This document shows, piece by piece, positions 33,612-46,900 of a DNA stretch of 64,000 nucleotides. The DNA is from Hirsutella rhossiliensis. Lineage: Eukaryota; Ascomycota; Sordariomycetes; Hypocreales; Ophiocordycipitaceae. The notes under the pieces were generated by a model, which made no database searches, was not told the DNA's origin, and saw nothing but the letters and a program-made list of their open reading frames with translations. Numbering within the stretch: the first letter of the stretch is position 1; each line of letters opens with the position of its first letter. A program made the position numbers and the translations under genes. The stretch is from contig NW_025408669.1 of the NCBI RefSeq assembly GCF_020360975.1, positions 1,116,001-1,180,000 on the forward strand, read 5' to 3'.

Positions 33612-35597
33612 ACTATTCCTTTATTTTAGCGTATTTATAGATTTTATATATCTTTAAAAGATATCTTATTAATAATCTATAATTATCGCGGTATTTAAGT
33701 AGTATACTATAATTAAGTTTTAATAATATAACTTAGTTATTTAAGTAGCGTTAATTAATTTCCTAGTAGTTTAGTTTTATACTTAGGTAGGGTTTTAAAA
33801 GTACTTATCCTTTAAACCTAACTAAGAAAGTATTATATTATACTTTTATTTAAAAGTATATTATATAATTTAGGTAGATATATAATATCTATAAAATATA
33901 CTTATAGTACTTATAAGTAAGTAGTATTTATAGATTATTTTTAAATTCTCCTTATAGTTACTATTCTTATTATAAAGCTATAAAAGTATTAACTATAATA
34001 ATAGCTATAGTATAGTTTCCTTTATATTATACTAGTTAATACTAAATTAATATAGCTTATTAGTTTTTTATAAGAATTTAAGGTATTTATTAGGTTTTAA
34101 TTTTAAGTATTTCTTTAAATTCTTTAAAGTATAAAGTATATTCTTTAATTATAGTATTTTCCTTTAATAGTAAAGGTAGTAGTATAAGTTTATTCTCGTT
34201 TTCTATTTTTCTAGGTATTTCTTATTCTTTAAAGCTTATATTATTAATACTTTATTATTCCTCCTTAGGTTATTATCTAAGTTTTATAAGTATAAGGGCT
34301 ATATCTATATCTTCTTTATTATATTATTTATAGACTATTTATTATTATTATTAATTTTTATTTTATATATCTTCTTAGAATTATTTACTATTCTTTTTAA
34401 TCTAGTTTTAAAAAACTCCTTTAAGATAAGGGTATTCTAGTTTTATAAATTTAACTTATTTTTATATTTTAAGATCCCTTTATTATATTATTATAAGGGT
34501 CTTTTTTAATAGCTTTAAGAACTATTTAGTACTATTCTTATTACTTAAGTATACTATATATTCGTTATTATAGTATATAGTTTAACTAAGAAGTTTATAC
34601 TTTAATTCCTATTTATTAATAGCGTTTAGGTATTTCTTACCTTTTAGGGCTAGTACTTAGTAGGTTTTCTTCTCCTTATAAGGTTATATATATTCTTTAA
34701 AGTAATATCTAAGTTTCTTATAGTTAAAATACTTTCCTTTACTTTTCTATATTATATTTAGATCTATTTTACTTAGGTTAGTTATATAAGTATAGGTAAT
34801 AAGAGTTTTACGCTTCTTTTTATAGTTAGCGCGTTAGTTAAAGTTATTCTTATAAGAAAGGTTTTAGTTTCCTCTTTCTTATTTCTTTTCTTAGCGTTAT
34901 ATATACTATTTATCGTTAATTTATACTACTATAGTAATTTAGTCTAAGAGGTTATTAAGTCGATTTTCCTTATAAAGCTTATCTTTAACTTCTTCTTTAA
35001 GCTTATTATAAAATCGTAATATAAGAGGTTTATTATCCTAATTAAGCTTTAAGGTAACTTAATAGAACTTTATAGTATAATCCGATATTAAGATCTTTTA
35101 TCGGAGTTCTTAAAGTTTTTATTTAGCTTCTTATTCCTTATTAGTTATTTTAAATACCTTTATAATAGCTTCTTTAAATCCTTAGAAACTAATAAAGACT
35201 TTATCTATCTTATTATCTTATCGCGCTAGTTAGTTATTAAGAAAGTCCCTTATAATAAGTCTAAACTAAGTAAGTACTATTTTAGATAAATAATTTCTTA
35301 TATAAAGTACCTTTTTAACTAAGTCCGAAAGTTTAGTAAGGTAAAACTAGTAATAAGCCTTAAGTTAAGTAAGAAAGTCTTAAAGTATACTATAAGTACC
35401 GTTAAATAGTCCTAGCTATTTTAGTTTAACTACTTTTTTAAGGTCCTTAACTTATTTATTACCTCCTTTATTCCTAAGTAACTATATCTTATATTAAAGG
35501 GTAATAATTTCGCGTATTATATCCTAAGGCAATATAGTAGCTCTAAAGTTAATCAATCTAGCTTACTATATAAGTATATTAATAGTTACGATATCTA

Positions 35598-36442
35598 TAC
35601 GTAGATATACTAGATAATAGAACCGGGGTCGCGCTAAGGATAGAGCGGCCCTAACTAGGACCACCCTAGCTAACTACCTCCCCTACTAAAGCGACCTAGA
35701 AAGGGAGAGGACTTACGATTATAGGACTATAGCTTCGACTAAACTAGACCTAGACTAGGCGTAAACCTCGCCGATTAAACTATAGACCGAATAGAACTAA
35801 TATAACCTAACCGAACCGACCTTAATAGCTATAGAATAAGACCTACTATTAAAAGACCGTAACCGAATAAGACCTAACCTAGAACTAAACTAAGATAAAG
35901 CTAATAACTAGCCCCCCTTAAACTATAACCTTAACCTAGCTCGTTAGTAGTAACGTCCGCCTTATTATCGCGGCGGGAACGATAAGACCCCCTTAAGGTA
36001 GCACGCGGAGTACGGGAGGGAGTAACCTAAGGCTTACGAGGAGTACGGGGACTACTACCGCTATAAGAACCCTAACGACGACCGAACGGACCCGACCCTA
36101 AACCTAAACCGGAGCTAGCCTAGATAGCTAGCTTATAAGATAGAGTAATAATCGGGGTCTCTACTAAGGTAGGACCTATACCGGCGGCGGCATAGAGGCG
36201 TTCGCTATAGCCTATACTATAACTATAGATCTAATCGAGGTTAAGACTAGTAATAATCTCGGCTAGGACCGAACCGCGACGGCTATAAAGACGCTACTAG
36301 ACGAAGTCGGGAGCGTTAGTAGGATCGGTAGGCGATATAAGACGGGGACGCTTTAGGGCGGGCTCGGCGCTAGGAGAACTGCCGGGCTACGGCTTAGCGT
36401 CGGAGGGAGACGCGGTTAGCTCCCGAGCCGGCTCCGCGACGG
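35598..36442 (-). mobile_element. Repeat G, 3' part of the minus-strand copy
   Basis: The reverse complement is collinear with about 41255-42105 of the plus-strand G copy, starting beside gypsy A sequence and running to the 5-bp target site of gypsy B. It carries the Ser/Arg/Gly-rich, low-complexity end of the G reading frame. Identity of G unknown. Confidence 0.75.
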
Positions 36443-36447
36443 CCGCG

Positions 36448-36896
36448 TATAACGACCGGTATTATTCTTAAGGGATAAACCTATTAAGGGGTTTATATTA
36501 GCAGATATAATAAGGCGTAGTCTAAGCAATAATAAGTATATTACGTTAGTAATAAGTCGGAGGTTATAGACTATAGACTATAACTAGGTAATTAAAATTA
36601 GAGATAAATCGTAATAAAGATCTATATTAAAAGCTAGAGAGCTATCTATCTAAAGAAGTAAAAGTAAGTAGCTATATATACCTATAGAGACTATCCTTAG
36701 ATTATAGGCCTAGCTATAATCCCTAACGTTAGATCGTATAGAGCGTAGTAATCTCGTTAATCCTAGATTACTTAGATCTCTACGATCCCCTTAATCCTAT
36801 ATCTATTAAATAGTCGTGCCGATTATTTATCTATTAGACCGTGTTACGTGCTTAACGCGGTCGACCGTTAGCGGCCTAGTAGCTATAGTCGTAATA
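36448..36896 (-). repeat. Gypsy B 3' LTR
   Basis: 449 bp, collinear with 51298-51746 and with the partial LTR at 63749-64000. Preceded in transcription by the polypurine tract. Confidence 0.92.
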
Positions 36897-36919
36897 CGAC
36901 ATCTCCCTTCCTTTTAGTC

Positions 36920-39568
36920 TTATCTGTAAGACTTACTATAGCTACCTTAGCCGCTGTATATAAATATACCCTTATCGCGTTATACGTAAGTATATCGTTC
37001 CTTATCTCTTTATCCTTTTAAGATATACTACTAATAGTATATCTAGTTATATACTAAAAAATCGTTCCTAAAAAGCCTCTAAGCGCGCTACTCTTACTAA
37101 ATATATCGACTTAAGTAAAGATCCTACTAATATACTATATACTCGATGCTTTAAGGCAAAGAAGATAAATTATTAGATAGCCGAAAATTCTTCGCGCTAT
37201 AATAATTATATTACTAGTAGTTATCCCTATTATAATAGTATTTTAATAGCCTCTTCTTATAGGTATCTTTTAATTCTTTCTATACGTAGTAGCTAATATA
37301 TTTCTTTTAGTAATTAAATTATTAGTAAAGTAGCGTAGGCTATATTTTAAAGAGGAGGAAGCTAGGAAAGCCTTATTAGAGCTTTAGGCATAGCTTATAA
37401 ATCTTTAGTTATAAATATCTATCGCCGTTAATCGTTTAGCTTATATCTAGAAGATTTAAAATCGTATAAAGAAAAAGAGTTCTAAGTTATTTCGTTATAG
37501 TATCTAAGAAGTAAATACTAAGGATAGCGTTTTACCTACGCTTAATACGTATAAGTATTAGGTAGTAAATAACTTATAATTATTAGGCGTTCTTAATAAG
37601 GCGAATTAGTCCTCGTTTAGTATTAGTAAGGAGTTTACGGATCTTAGTCCTTTAATCCCTCCTAAACCTTCTAGTAAAATTATTAAAGTAAAGAGCTATA
37701 GTAGGTTAAGTACTTAAGTAGTTCCTAGGTATTTTCCTTTAGTCTATATCCTTTTTACTTAATAAGGTATTCTTATTACTAACCTTATTTTCTTATATCT
37801 AGTATTTATTTTACTTTATATTCTTAATTATCGTTAACTTTAATTTTTTCCTATAGTTTAGCGTTTTATAGCGCTAGTTCTAATAATAAGATATAAAATA
37901 TTAGGTATATCTATATTATTATTAATAGCGAAAGTTCGTAGTTAACTTTTAAAATAGTTTCCTTAACCTTAAACGGTTTAAGTTTCTTAAAATCTAATTT
38001 ATTACTTAGTTATTTTATTTTAATATTTCGTTATACGAGGTAAACTATATCTCCCTCTTAAAAGATTAGTCCCTATAATTTTTTCCGATTATAGTAAGTA
38101 GATATTCGTTCTTTAATAAATTAAAGTTCTTATTATATTTCTTTATATAATTTTCGTAGCTAATCTACTTATAGTATTACTTATTTTACTTATAGTCCTT
38201 ATTAAGTAACCTTAAATACTTCTAGGTTATATCCGTAATTAACGTATACTAGTAAGAGCTTAGTTATTTCTATAACTAAGCTATTATAAGCTAGTTACGC
38301 TATTAGTAGCTATTTAACTTAATCGTTTTATTCGTAGCTAATATAATATCGTAAATATTATTTAAGCGTTTAGTTAAGTCGTTCTATTTATCTATCTATT
38401 TATAAGTAATAAGCTATACTAAGCTTATATTTCGTCCCTAATTATACTATAAGAGCTTACTAAAACTTAGCTATAAATATACTTCTTTTATTAAAGATAA
38501 TCTCGTTTAGTAGTCCGTAATTACTAATAATTATTTATAGGAATATATATACTAGCTCTTTTATATTACTTACTTCTTTATATAGTAAAAAATACCTATA
38601 CTTTATTAGTTTATTAGTAATAACGAATATACTATTATACTTAATATTAGTTATAGGTTCTTTTAATAGTAGTAGCTTTATAATATAGTCGAAAGCTATT
38701 AAATCCTATAGTTTCTCTAGTACTAGTAGCGGTTATAATTCTCTATATAGTTTATATCGTTTAGCTTTACTTTATATATAAAGTTTATATTTTTTAATAA
38801 CTTATTATACTACTTCCTTAAGCTATAAGAAGTTATATTATCGTTTAATCTATTTTATTATTCTTTAGATTCCTTAGTATCTATATATTAGATATTTATA
38901 TATATCTTATATAACTTTATCTCGTAATTTTAATAGTATCTAGATTTTATTTTTATATATTAGAACTTCTAAATATTCTATATTATATCCGTTTAATACT
39001 TTATATTCTTTTATCTATTTTAGGATCTTTTAGTATATTAAGTTATTAAGTTATACTTTAAATATTATATTTAGCTATCGTTACTAGTAGTTCTTATTTT
39101 CGTTAATTTCGAAGAGCTATCCTTTTACTATAGGTGCCCTTATATTATAGTTACTTTATCGACTAAGGGTATTAGCTCGACCGTTTTTTATTCCTTTTTT
39201 ATAGATTATTTTATAGTCGAATTCTAATAAATATTCGGCCTTTTAGATCTATCGTCCGTTTTTTATTCCTTTTTTATAGATTATTTTATAGTCGAATTCT
39301 AATAAATATTCGGCCTATTAAATCTATCGTCCGTTTAACTATTACGTCGTTATAAAATATAAGATATTCTTATAATCTATATAGACCTTAACTTTATATT
39401 TACTTCTAAGAAGGTAATATCGAAATTTATTAAAAGCTTAAATAATTATAAGGAATTCTTTATCGTAAATAAGGTAACTAAGTTCTACGCTATATAGCTT
39501 TTTCGAGTAAAATATAATTAGTCGTAGTCTTCCTTTATTATCTTTTTATCCGATTTATACTCCTAGAG
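36920..39568 (-). pseudogene. Gypsy B integrase and downstream part of pol
   Basis: On the minus strand around 38740-38830 a mutated HHCC-type zinc-binding region of integrase is readable (FL-x-LKEVV...KKYKLYI-x-SKAKRYKLY, with Cys/His codons turned to Tyr), followed by core-domain sequence at about 38700-37900. The RNase H end of RT lies near 39350-39568 at the LINE-B insertion point. Stops are mainly TAG/TAA. A 75-bp tandem duplication lies at about 39183-39333. Confidence 0.7.
39183..39333. repeat. 75-bp tandem duplication in gypsy B
   Basis: The block CCGTTTTTTATTCCTTTT through ATTCGGCC occurs twice in succession. Gypsy A has a single copy at the same place (about 30595-30670), so the duplication arose in copy B. 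Confidence 0.8.
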
Positions 39569-40199
39569 TAAAGTTTAATATATTATTATTATTATTAAGA
39601 TTACGCTAGGGACCTAGCTAGAGGTATCTAGAACTTTAATATTAAATAGGAGGGAAAAACTAGAGTGCCTAGGGGAAAACCCTCCCCTCTTTTAGTGCGG
39701 GTCCGCCTCGAACGAGGTCGTAGTAGTAGTACGTAGGAAATTTACGCCGGCTACCGCGGGCTCCTCCCGCGAAATCGCGTCTTAGCGCGGGCCCTTTCGG
39801 GCCGTGGCCGCTACTATCCCGAGCGGCCGCGGCCCGGGCTCGCTAGCCCGGGCCTAGGGTTATAGGCAGTAGTCTCTCTCTAGGGGCCCGACTCGCGGGC
39901 GCCTCTATTTACCCTAGCTCCCGCGTCGTAGCCGCGTAGCCGCGGTTACGTCGGCTTATCGGTCCGTTAGTTAGTAGGGCAAGTAATATCCGGTTGCCGG
40001 GCCGGGCGCTAGTATAGGTCGCTCCTAGGTAGGGCCGGCTAATCGAAATTCGGTCGGCCGGCTCCGCTAATTATAAATCGGTTCCCGTCCGGCTACGCGA
40101 CTTCCCGATCGGGGGCGCGGCGGCCTATATTTACCCTCTATCTCGTAGTTACTAATTACGCGCGCCCGGCTCGCGCCTATATATACCTACCCTCCCCCC

Positions 40200-42105
40200 C
40201 CGGTTCTATACGTGCCTCCTCCTATCCCTCTATCGTCTATCTCTTTCGTAGGCCTAACTACTACCTTACCTACCTTATTTCTATAACTCCGGGTCTCCTT
40301 AATACTATATCTAGTTCGCTCGTCGTCGCGTTGCAATATCTAACTAGGAAGCCGACTTAGGTAGTAGCGGCTCGCCTCCTCTAAAACCCCCTCCTCGTAA
40401 GAAAGTCGCTATAGTAGCGGGATTAGAGCGCTCTATCCTATGTTTTACGTATATCGGGCGTCTTACTAGTAAGCTTACCTATAAGTCCTTCGCCGGCTAT
40501 TAGAACTAGTCTTATACGTATTAATCCCGGCTTTATCCTAGGTCGGTCTTACCTCTAGTATTTTTACTAACTTTAATAGCCGTAAAGGCTAAAGCGTATA
40601 TCGCTTACGCCGACTCTAATTAGTCTTATTACCGAGTAAGTAACCCCTTCCCGCTATAGTACTATCTAAGTTTAGTATTAATCTAAGTTCTAGATTACCT
40701 CCGAAGGCAAGGAGGCCGCTAGTGCCCTCTACTAAGTATAGTCCGAGGTCGATAGCCCTTCCCTTATTAAGGGTTCGGTATAGGAGCGCCTTTATCGTGC
40801 TACTCTAGAAACTCGTATTTACGCTAGTCGGAAGGCCCCCGCCGCTAAAGGTAGGGGCGCGTTAGGCGAGTCCGCCCCCGGTCCGGCCACGGTCGCTAAG
40901 AATATAGAGACGCTTACGTTAGCTTTTACCTATTTCGTAGATAATACCCGCTATATATACGAGTCCCTAGAGAAATACTTAGGTAAGTTTAGCGACGCTA
41001 TTAAGACCTTAGCCTAGGTCGGGCCTAAGTCGCTCTTAGTCGCCCGGAAGACTCTTACGGCGGTTAATAATCTCGCCGACTATTTCTATCCTATTATTAG
41101 CGACGGCCCCGACGCGGAGGATAGCGGCTTTAATCTTACTAGTCTTACTAGGCCCGTTCCGACCCTAATCCCCGTCGATAAAGGGAAGGGCAAAGGTAAG
41201 GGCAAGGCGGTAGCCGCGTCTAAGGCCCTATCTAAGGCTAAGGCTAAGGTATCTATGCCCGCGGCCGTCGCGGAGCCGGCTTAGGAGCTAACCGCGTCCC
41301 CTTCTAACGCCGAGCTATAGCCTGGCAATTCTCCTAGCGCCGAGCCCGCCCTAAAGCGTCCCCGTCTTACGTCGCTTACTAATCCTACTAATGCTTTTAA
41401 CTTCGTCTAGTAGCGTCTTTATAGCCGTCGCGGTTTAGTCCTAGCCGAGATTATTACTAGTCTTAACCTCGATTAGATCTATAGTTATAGTATAGGCTAT
41501 AGTAAACGCCTCCGTGCCGCCGCCGGGGTAGGTCTTGCCTTAGTATAGACCCTAGTCGTTACTCTATCTCGTAAGCTAGCCGTCTAGGCTAGCTCCGGTT
41601 TAGGTTTAGGGTCGGGTCTGTTTAGTCGTTATTAGGGTTCTCGTAGCGGTAATAGTCCCCGTACTCCTCGTAAGCCTTAGGATACTCCCTCCTATACTCC
41701 GCGTACTACCCTAGGGGGGTCTCGTTATTCCCGCCGCGATAATAAGGCAGACGTTACTACCGACGAGCTAGGCTAGGGTCGTGGTTTAGGGGAGGGCTAG
41801 TTATCGGCTCCGTCTTAGTTTAGTTCTAGGTTAGGTCTTATTTAGTTATAGTCTTTTAGTAGTAGGTCTTATTCTATAGCTATTAAGGTCGGTTCGGTTA
41901 AGTTATATTAATTTTATTCGGTCTATAGTTTAATCGGCGAGGTTCGCGCTTAGTCTAGGTCTAGTTCGGTCGAAGCTATAGTCCTATAATCGTAAGTCCT
42001 CTCCCTTTCCGGGTCGCTTTAGTAGGGGAGGTAGTTAGCTAGGGTGGTCCTAGTCGGGGCCGCTCTATCCTTAGCGCGACCCCGGTTCTATTATCCGGCA
42101 TATCT
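40200..42105 (+). mobile_element. Repeat G, plus-strand copy within LINE-B (unidentified element)
   Basis: A long plus-strand reading frame can be followed through TAG interruptions from about 40310 to 42110. It has a helical middle (FVDNTRYIYESLEKYLGKF near 40935, KTLTAVNNLADYFYP near 41050), a Lys-Gly run (KGKGKGKGKA at about 41180-41210), a KAKAKV stretch, then a disordered Ser/Arg/Gly-rich tail. The same sequence occurs inverted in three pieces at 62991-63748, 51752-51914 and 35598-36442. A GC-rich tract (39780-40200) with several palindromes and a TATATATA motif (about 40180) lies upstream. I recognise no protein family; a gag-like or captured host gene is possible. The left boundary is uncertain. 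Confidence 0.6.
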
Positions 42106-42199
42106 ATATATAGCCTCCGAGCTAAGTCGAACTAGCGGAGCCTACTTAAGCGGAGGAACTATTGCGCTAGCGGCGCTATAGTCCTTTTCCCTTAGAGGC

Positions 42200-45100
42200 C
42201 CGCTCTTACGTTACCTACGTCCCGGGCCCGTATTAAGAGGGACTCCCTCGCCTCTACCGTTAGTAGATAGTCGATTATCGTATAGTAGATAATATCCCGT
42301 CTTTATCCGTAAGTATATATTAGCGAAACCACGCTAAGGACCTATCGGTCGAAGAGGAAGTCGTTAAGCCCGATCTTTCCCGTATATATCTAGGTAATTA
42401 CCGTGCTAATATACTTAGGGAGGCCCTCGTAACGGTCTAGCGTTATCGCTTTATCGAACCGAGGCGGGAAGTCGGCGGGGTAGAGGGTAGTCCGGTATTA
42501 TTAGGTTACGTCTTCCTTAGCGTTCTATCGGGCGGCCTATTCCTCGTTTAGCCTTTCGAGCGACTTAGCTTTATCCGGGAGGTTATCCGTTCCTATCTAG
42601 CTCTAGACCCCTCTTATCTCCTCCGCGAGGGGGGGTCTACCTAGAGGTAGTGCCGCTAGGGGTCTACCCTCTCTCTAGCGTCGCCTCCTTTTAAGTATAC
42701 CCGCGACCGCGTTAGACGCGCGTTAGATTTAGCCTAGGAGCCCTAAGTCTTCTAGCCTTCGGAGGGTATCTATTATTCTTTAGTTTAAGTAGAGGTCGAT
42801 TAGGGGCACCTATGCCTCCGCTTCGACTTAGTAGACTAGGGTCGCGCGGTAGGCACCCGTTACTACCCGGAGGTAAGCTAACTAGTCCTAAGTAAGGTCC
42901 CGCGCGATTCCGCGTAGTTTCCCCTCCGCGGGCGTTATCTCGTAGAATATAACTATAGCGTAGGAGATTAGGGACCGGATTACCCTACTATAGACTTCCC
43001 TAGCGCGTAGTAGGGTATAGCCCTACGTAGACGCCGCGAGCCCGGTTAGGGCTATAGTCTAGCGCTTTAACTTCGCTTAGAGTTATTTTAGGTGCGCCTT
43101 CTAGCGTAGTTTCCGGTGCACCTAAACCCCTAGTAGGCGGGCCTCTTAGACCGGGGTTACCACGTCGGCCCCGAGGCGGACCGGCGTCGTTATCGCTTAT
43201 CTCCTTTATATAAAGTATATTAATTCGCTCTTCGACGGTTTAAAAGTAACCGCGAACTCGGTCGCCTATTCCGCGTATACCCTTTAGGCTTCCTTTAAGC
43301 GTACTACCGTAGTAGCCTCGTTAGGTCTAATACTAACTATATTTATATCGTCGGCGAAGCCGATAGTATAAATGCTATATATCGTGCTAAGCCTTTCGTA
43401 TAGGGGGGTTATATAGTATAGAAATAGGATCGGGGATAGGGGGGAGCCCTAGGGGACTCCCGTCGGTACTTAAGTTAGCTTTAAGGTCCTCCTATCGAAG
43501 TAAAGGGTCGATCTCCTATCGCTTACGAAGCTCCGTATTAAGCTTATAAGCTACCTAGGGTATCCCCTAAGCTCTAGTTCCCTTATAAGCTTATTATAGT
43601 TAACTATATTAAATACGCCCTTAATATCTAGCTATAAGAATAATACGATGCCCCTCTAGGCCTATATCGCGCGTACTAGTTCCGTTACTAGTAAGATCGC
43701 CGCCTCTATAGAGCGTTCCCTCCTATTCCCTATTTATCTGTCTAGTAGGATACCGTTCGCCTCCGCTACTCCCGCGATCCTCTAGGCTAGTATCTACTTA
43801 AGTACTTTTCCTACCGTAGGTAGGAGGGAGATTAGTCTCTAACCCCCTACTATACGGTAGGCGTCCGGCCTCTTACCTAGCTTCCGGATAACTACTATAT
43901 TCGCGCTATAGAACCGACCTAGGAAATATAAGAGTTAGGTATAGGCGTTAAAGATTATAGCTAGTCGCTAGACTAGGGCTAGGCTATACTTCTTAATAAA
44001 CCCTAAGGGGACGCTATCTAGACCTACCGCTTTCTAGCTTACTATCTTACCTAGCGCCCCTACGACGTTAGCTAGCCGGATCTATTAGTTAATTATAAGG
44101 GTCGCCTCGGCCGTAGGCTAGGGTGGCCCTTAGGTCGTGCCGGCCTTTAGTAGGAAGAACTTAGCGGCTAGTAGCTAGGCCTTCCTTTCGAAGGTTTTCG
44201 TTAGTTAGTCCTCGCCTTCCTTAACTAGCGGTAGGATATAGGTTAGTTCCGGTAGTAGCCTACTACGGAGTCTTACTTACCTCTCTACGTTTTAGAGCTT
44301 AGTATTATCGGCGCTAAATTCCTTTAAGAACTCGCGCTAGTAGGCCCTCCTCGCCTCGCGGACGGTCTGCTTTTAAGCCGTAGACGCCTTATATAGGTCT
44401 TTTTAGTTCGCCTTATTCCTTTCCCGCCTATACTTCCTCCTCGCCCTCTTAGCCTCCTTTATCGCCCTCCCTACCTCCGGGGTAAACTATACGTTGCCCC
44501 TAGGTAATACTCGCCCCCGGCGCGGAACCGTAGCTATCGCGATCTACGCTAGAGTAGCGAAGACGTAGTCTAGGTCTTTATCGATATCCTTAGGCGTCTA
44601 GAGCATTAGCTAGTATAGTCCTAGCCGGGACGTAGTCTCGGCTTCGACTAGCTTTACTTCCGCTTCTTTCTACCTTAGGGCCGGTTTAGGTGCCTAGGCC
44701 TAGGTATCGACCTATAGTATAATAGTTTAAGGGATATAGTCTAACCCGGTTAGGTCTAGGTCGGGCCCGGTATACCGTATTCTAGTCTCCGGCGTTGCCT
44801 AAGCTAGGTCGATAGTACTATCCCTTTAGCCGTAGAAGAATCTTATATACTCCCCTCTTAGGGTAGCGAGTTTAAGTTATAGCCTTATCGCTTCCTATAT
44901 AAGTTATATCGCGCTATCCGAGGTTCTATTATATCTATCCTAGAGCAGGTAATAGATATTAAAGTCCCTTACTATTACTATAAGGTACTCCGGTTCGATT
45001 ACGCTTAGGTCGCGTAGCGCTCTTACCCTCGCGGCCCCCGGTAGTAAGTAAATCGCCTATAGTCTAGTACTATCCCCGAAAATCACCTCGCTCTAGTCTA

Positions 45101-45350
45101 GTCCGGACCGGGGCGACTAAGTCCCCGGCCTAAGCCTTTTATATATATATAGCGCGTACCTCCCCTCCCTATAGACCAGGCTATAGGGCGCCGCTCGGGG
45201 GGGGGGGGGCCGCTTCCCGGTATAGCTTCTACTTCCTATAATACTATTAGGTCGAAGCCGGCCTAGTAGTAAAGCGCTAACTAAGCTAGCTTATATCTCT
45301 TCTATATATTCTAGAATAGTACTTTTAGTTATATATAGGTAGGGTTAGGG
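42200..45350 (-). pseudogene. LINE-B ORF2 (endonuclease and reverse transcriptase)
   Basis: Minus strand. Endonuclease: a GDFN-type box (readable IVIVRDFNIYYLL) at about 44940-44990. Reverse transcriptase: the GVP-TAG-GSPLSPILF box at about 43430-43465 has its Gln codon turned into TAG, and FADDI at about 43345-43365 is the catalytic Asp pair. TAG codons at Gln and Trp positions inactivate it. Reading towards 42200 becomes unclear. Confidence 0.8.
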
Positions 45351-45369
45351 TAAAAGGGGTCGTCTATAT

Positions 45370-46900
45370 AGGGAGGGAGGCGCTCTATCTCCTAGCGCTT
45401 CTCTATCTACTATACCTATAAATATCGTTCGTACTTAGTTCGGCCTCCCTAGCCCTACTAGCCGGCGGGTATCTCGAGCTCGACCTCTTATCCTAGCGCG
45501 GTCTACCTAGTCCCCGCTTTTAAACTACGGTTAATTTAGGAACGCCCTAGGTTTCGACGGTAGGGAGCACCCGTTGCTCGGCGTACGTCTAGGTATTCGC
45601 GAACTATTAAGTTCGACGTAGGTAGTTTTCCCTTACCTTTTCCTAGGCTTTATTCGCTATAGGGTAGGTCTAGGTCTACGATAGGTAGTCCCCTTAGTAT
45701 AAGATATAGTTATAGGGGATTTCGCCCTTCTTAGCCCTATATTCGTCCTCGCCTCTATCGTATACCGTGCTCCTATATCGGCCGTAGAGTTATATCGATA
45801 TATATTACCTAGTAATATAGCCGTATTTATAGTAGTTATAGTACCTCTATAGTCGGACCGACTTATCGTAGGGTTTATATCGGAAGATCTATACTTCGAG
45901 GACTAGGCCTAGGTCGTAGAGCCTATTAGCCTCCTCTAGGCTACCGACCCTAATAAGTATAGTCGTCGCCGTCGATATCTTAGATCGGGGGCGTAGCGCC
46001 TAGGCCCGGAGGACCTCGACTTTATTCGCCTCTATAATCTCGTAGAGCAATCGCTCCCTATCTACCGTCGCTACCCCTAAGGGGACGTTCTTTGCGACTA
46101 CCGTATACGCGCGGTGGGAGGTCGTAGCCTCCGGTCCGAACACGGCCTTAACCCGGCCTTAGTCCCGTTAATAGGCTCTCGCCGCGGTATTAAATATAAC
46201 CGCGATATCTCCGCTTTAGAGGCGCCTCGCCGCTATAGCGCTCGTGGCTTTTAGGGCTATATTTACCGCCTTTACTATATCCTTCGGTTCGCGGCTTAGG
46301 ATTTCGGGCGGTGCCCTAGTAGGGACTACGATAATCTCGCGTTTATAGCGCGGTAAGACCTATTTTACTATAGCTTCGTATTAGGTCGGTCCCCTAGTCT
46401 CGGCTACGACCGCGGCCTAGGTTCGCTTAGGGCCCCCCGGGCCCGAAGCGATGCCTAGGCGGAGTTCTTCCTTAACTGCCTCCTTAATTATATCCCGGAT
46501 TATCGTCTTAAAGCTCTCGTCTACGCGGAGCACCGCCGACGACGCGCTACTAGCGCGGCTCTTTGCCCTAGAGAGCCGTTCGACTACTGCCTATACCTTA
46601 CCGAACTATACGCTTAGGATAAAGCCCGCGAGTTCGTTATATACTGCTTTTTCTATAGGGTCGCTCGGCGCCCGGGCCGGTGTTATATCGCTGCTTTAGG
46701 TTTATTAACTCGCTCTATCGGGGTATATAAATTTAGGTAGCGTCTCTTCGCGCTACGCGCTCTAATCGAGCCCAGTGCGTTAAGGGCCGCTACTACGTCT
46801 ACCTACCCCTTAGCCTTAGCGTAGTATTATTACTAAGGGTAATTAATACTGCTAAATTAATTCCTAGTATTAGTTAGTGTTTTAGTCGCGATACGCACCC
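45370..46900 (-). pseudogene. LINE-B ORF1 (gag-like with zinc knuckles)
   Basis: Around 45780-45860 the minus strand reads as CCHC knuckles in which Cys codons have become Tyr (for example YYNYYKYGYITR-x-Y). The remainder is a basic, Ala/Arg-rich chain. The companion fragment at 28486-30050 covers the same region and is more decayed. RNA-binding role inferred from position and knuckles. Confidence 0.7.

Larger units (their letters stand above)
30051..35597 (-). mobile_element. Gypsy A: Ty3/gypsy internal region, RIPped
   Basis: Minus-strand Ty3/gypsy internal sequence without visible LTRs. In transcription order: gag with a mutated zinc knuckle (near 34700-34750, FNY-KKLRYYFKE-like), protease with LLDxxA around 32600 and a YNLILRLL box, reverse transcriptase and RNase H at about 32000-30460 (readable FLGFINYYRRFIKDF around 31100), then a short integrase fragment. 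Compared with gypsy B it lacks most of the integrase (sequence jumps between the equivalents of 38440 and 38930) and carries a 185-bp LINE-B tail and a 370-bp miniature LTR element. Confidence 0.85.

Noticed and set aside
46451..46699. 82-codon plus-strand frame, the only ORF listed inside the desert
   Set aside because: Antisense to the LINE-B ORF1 remnant, which has zinc knuckles on the minus strand; survives by chance.
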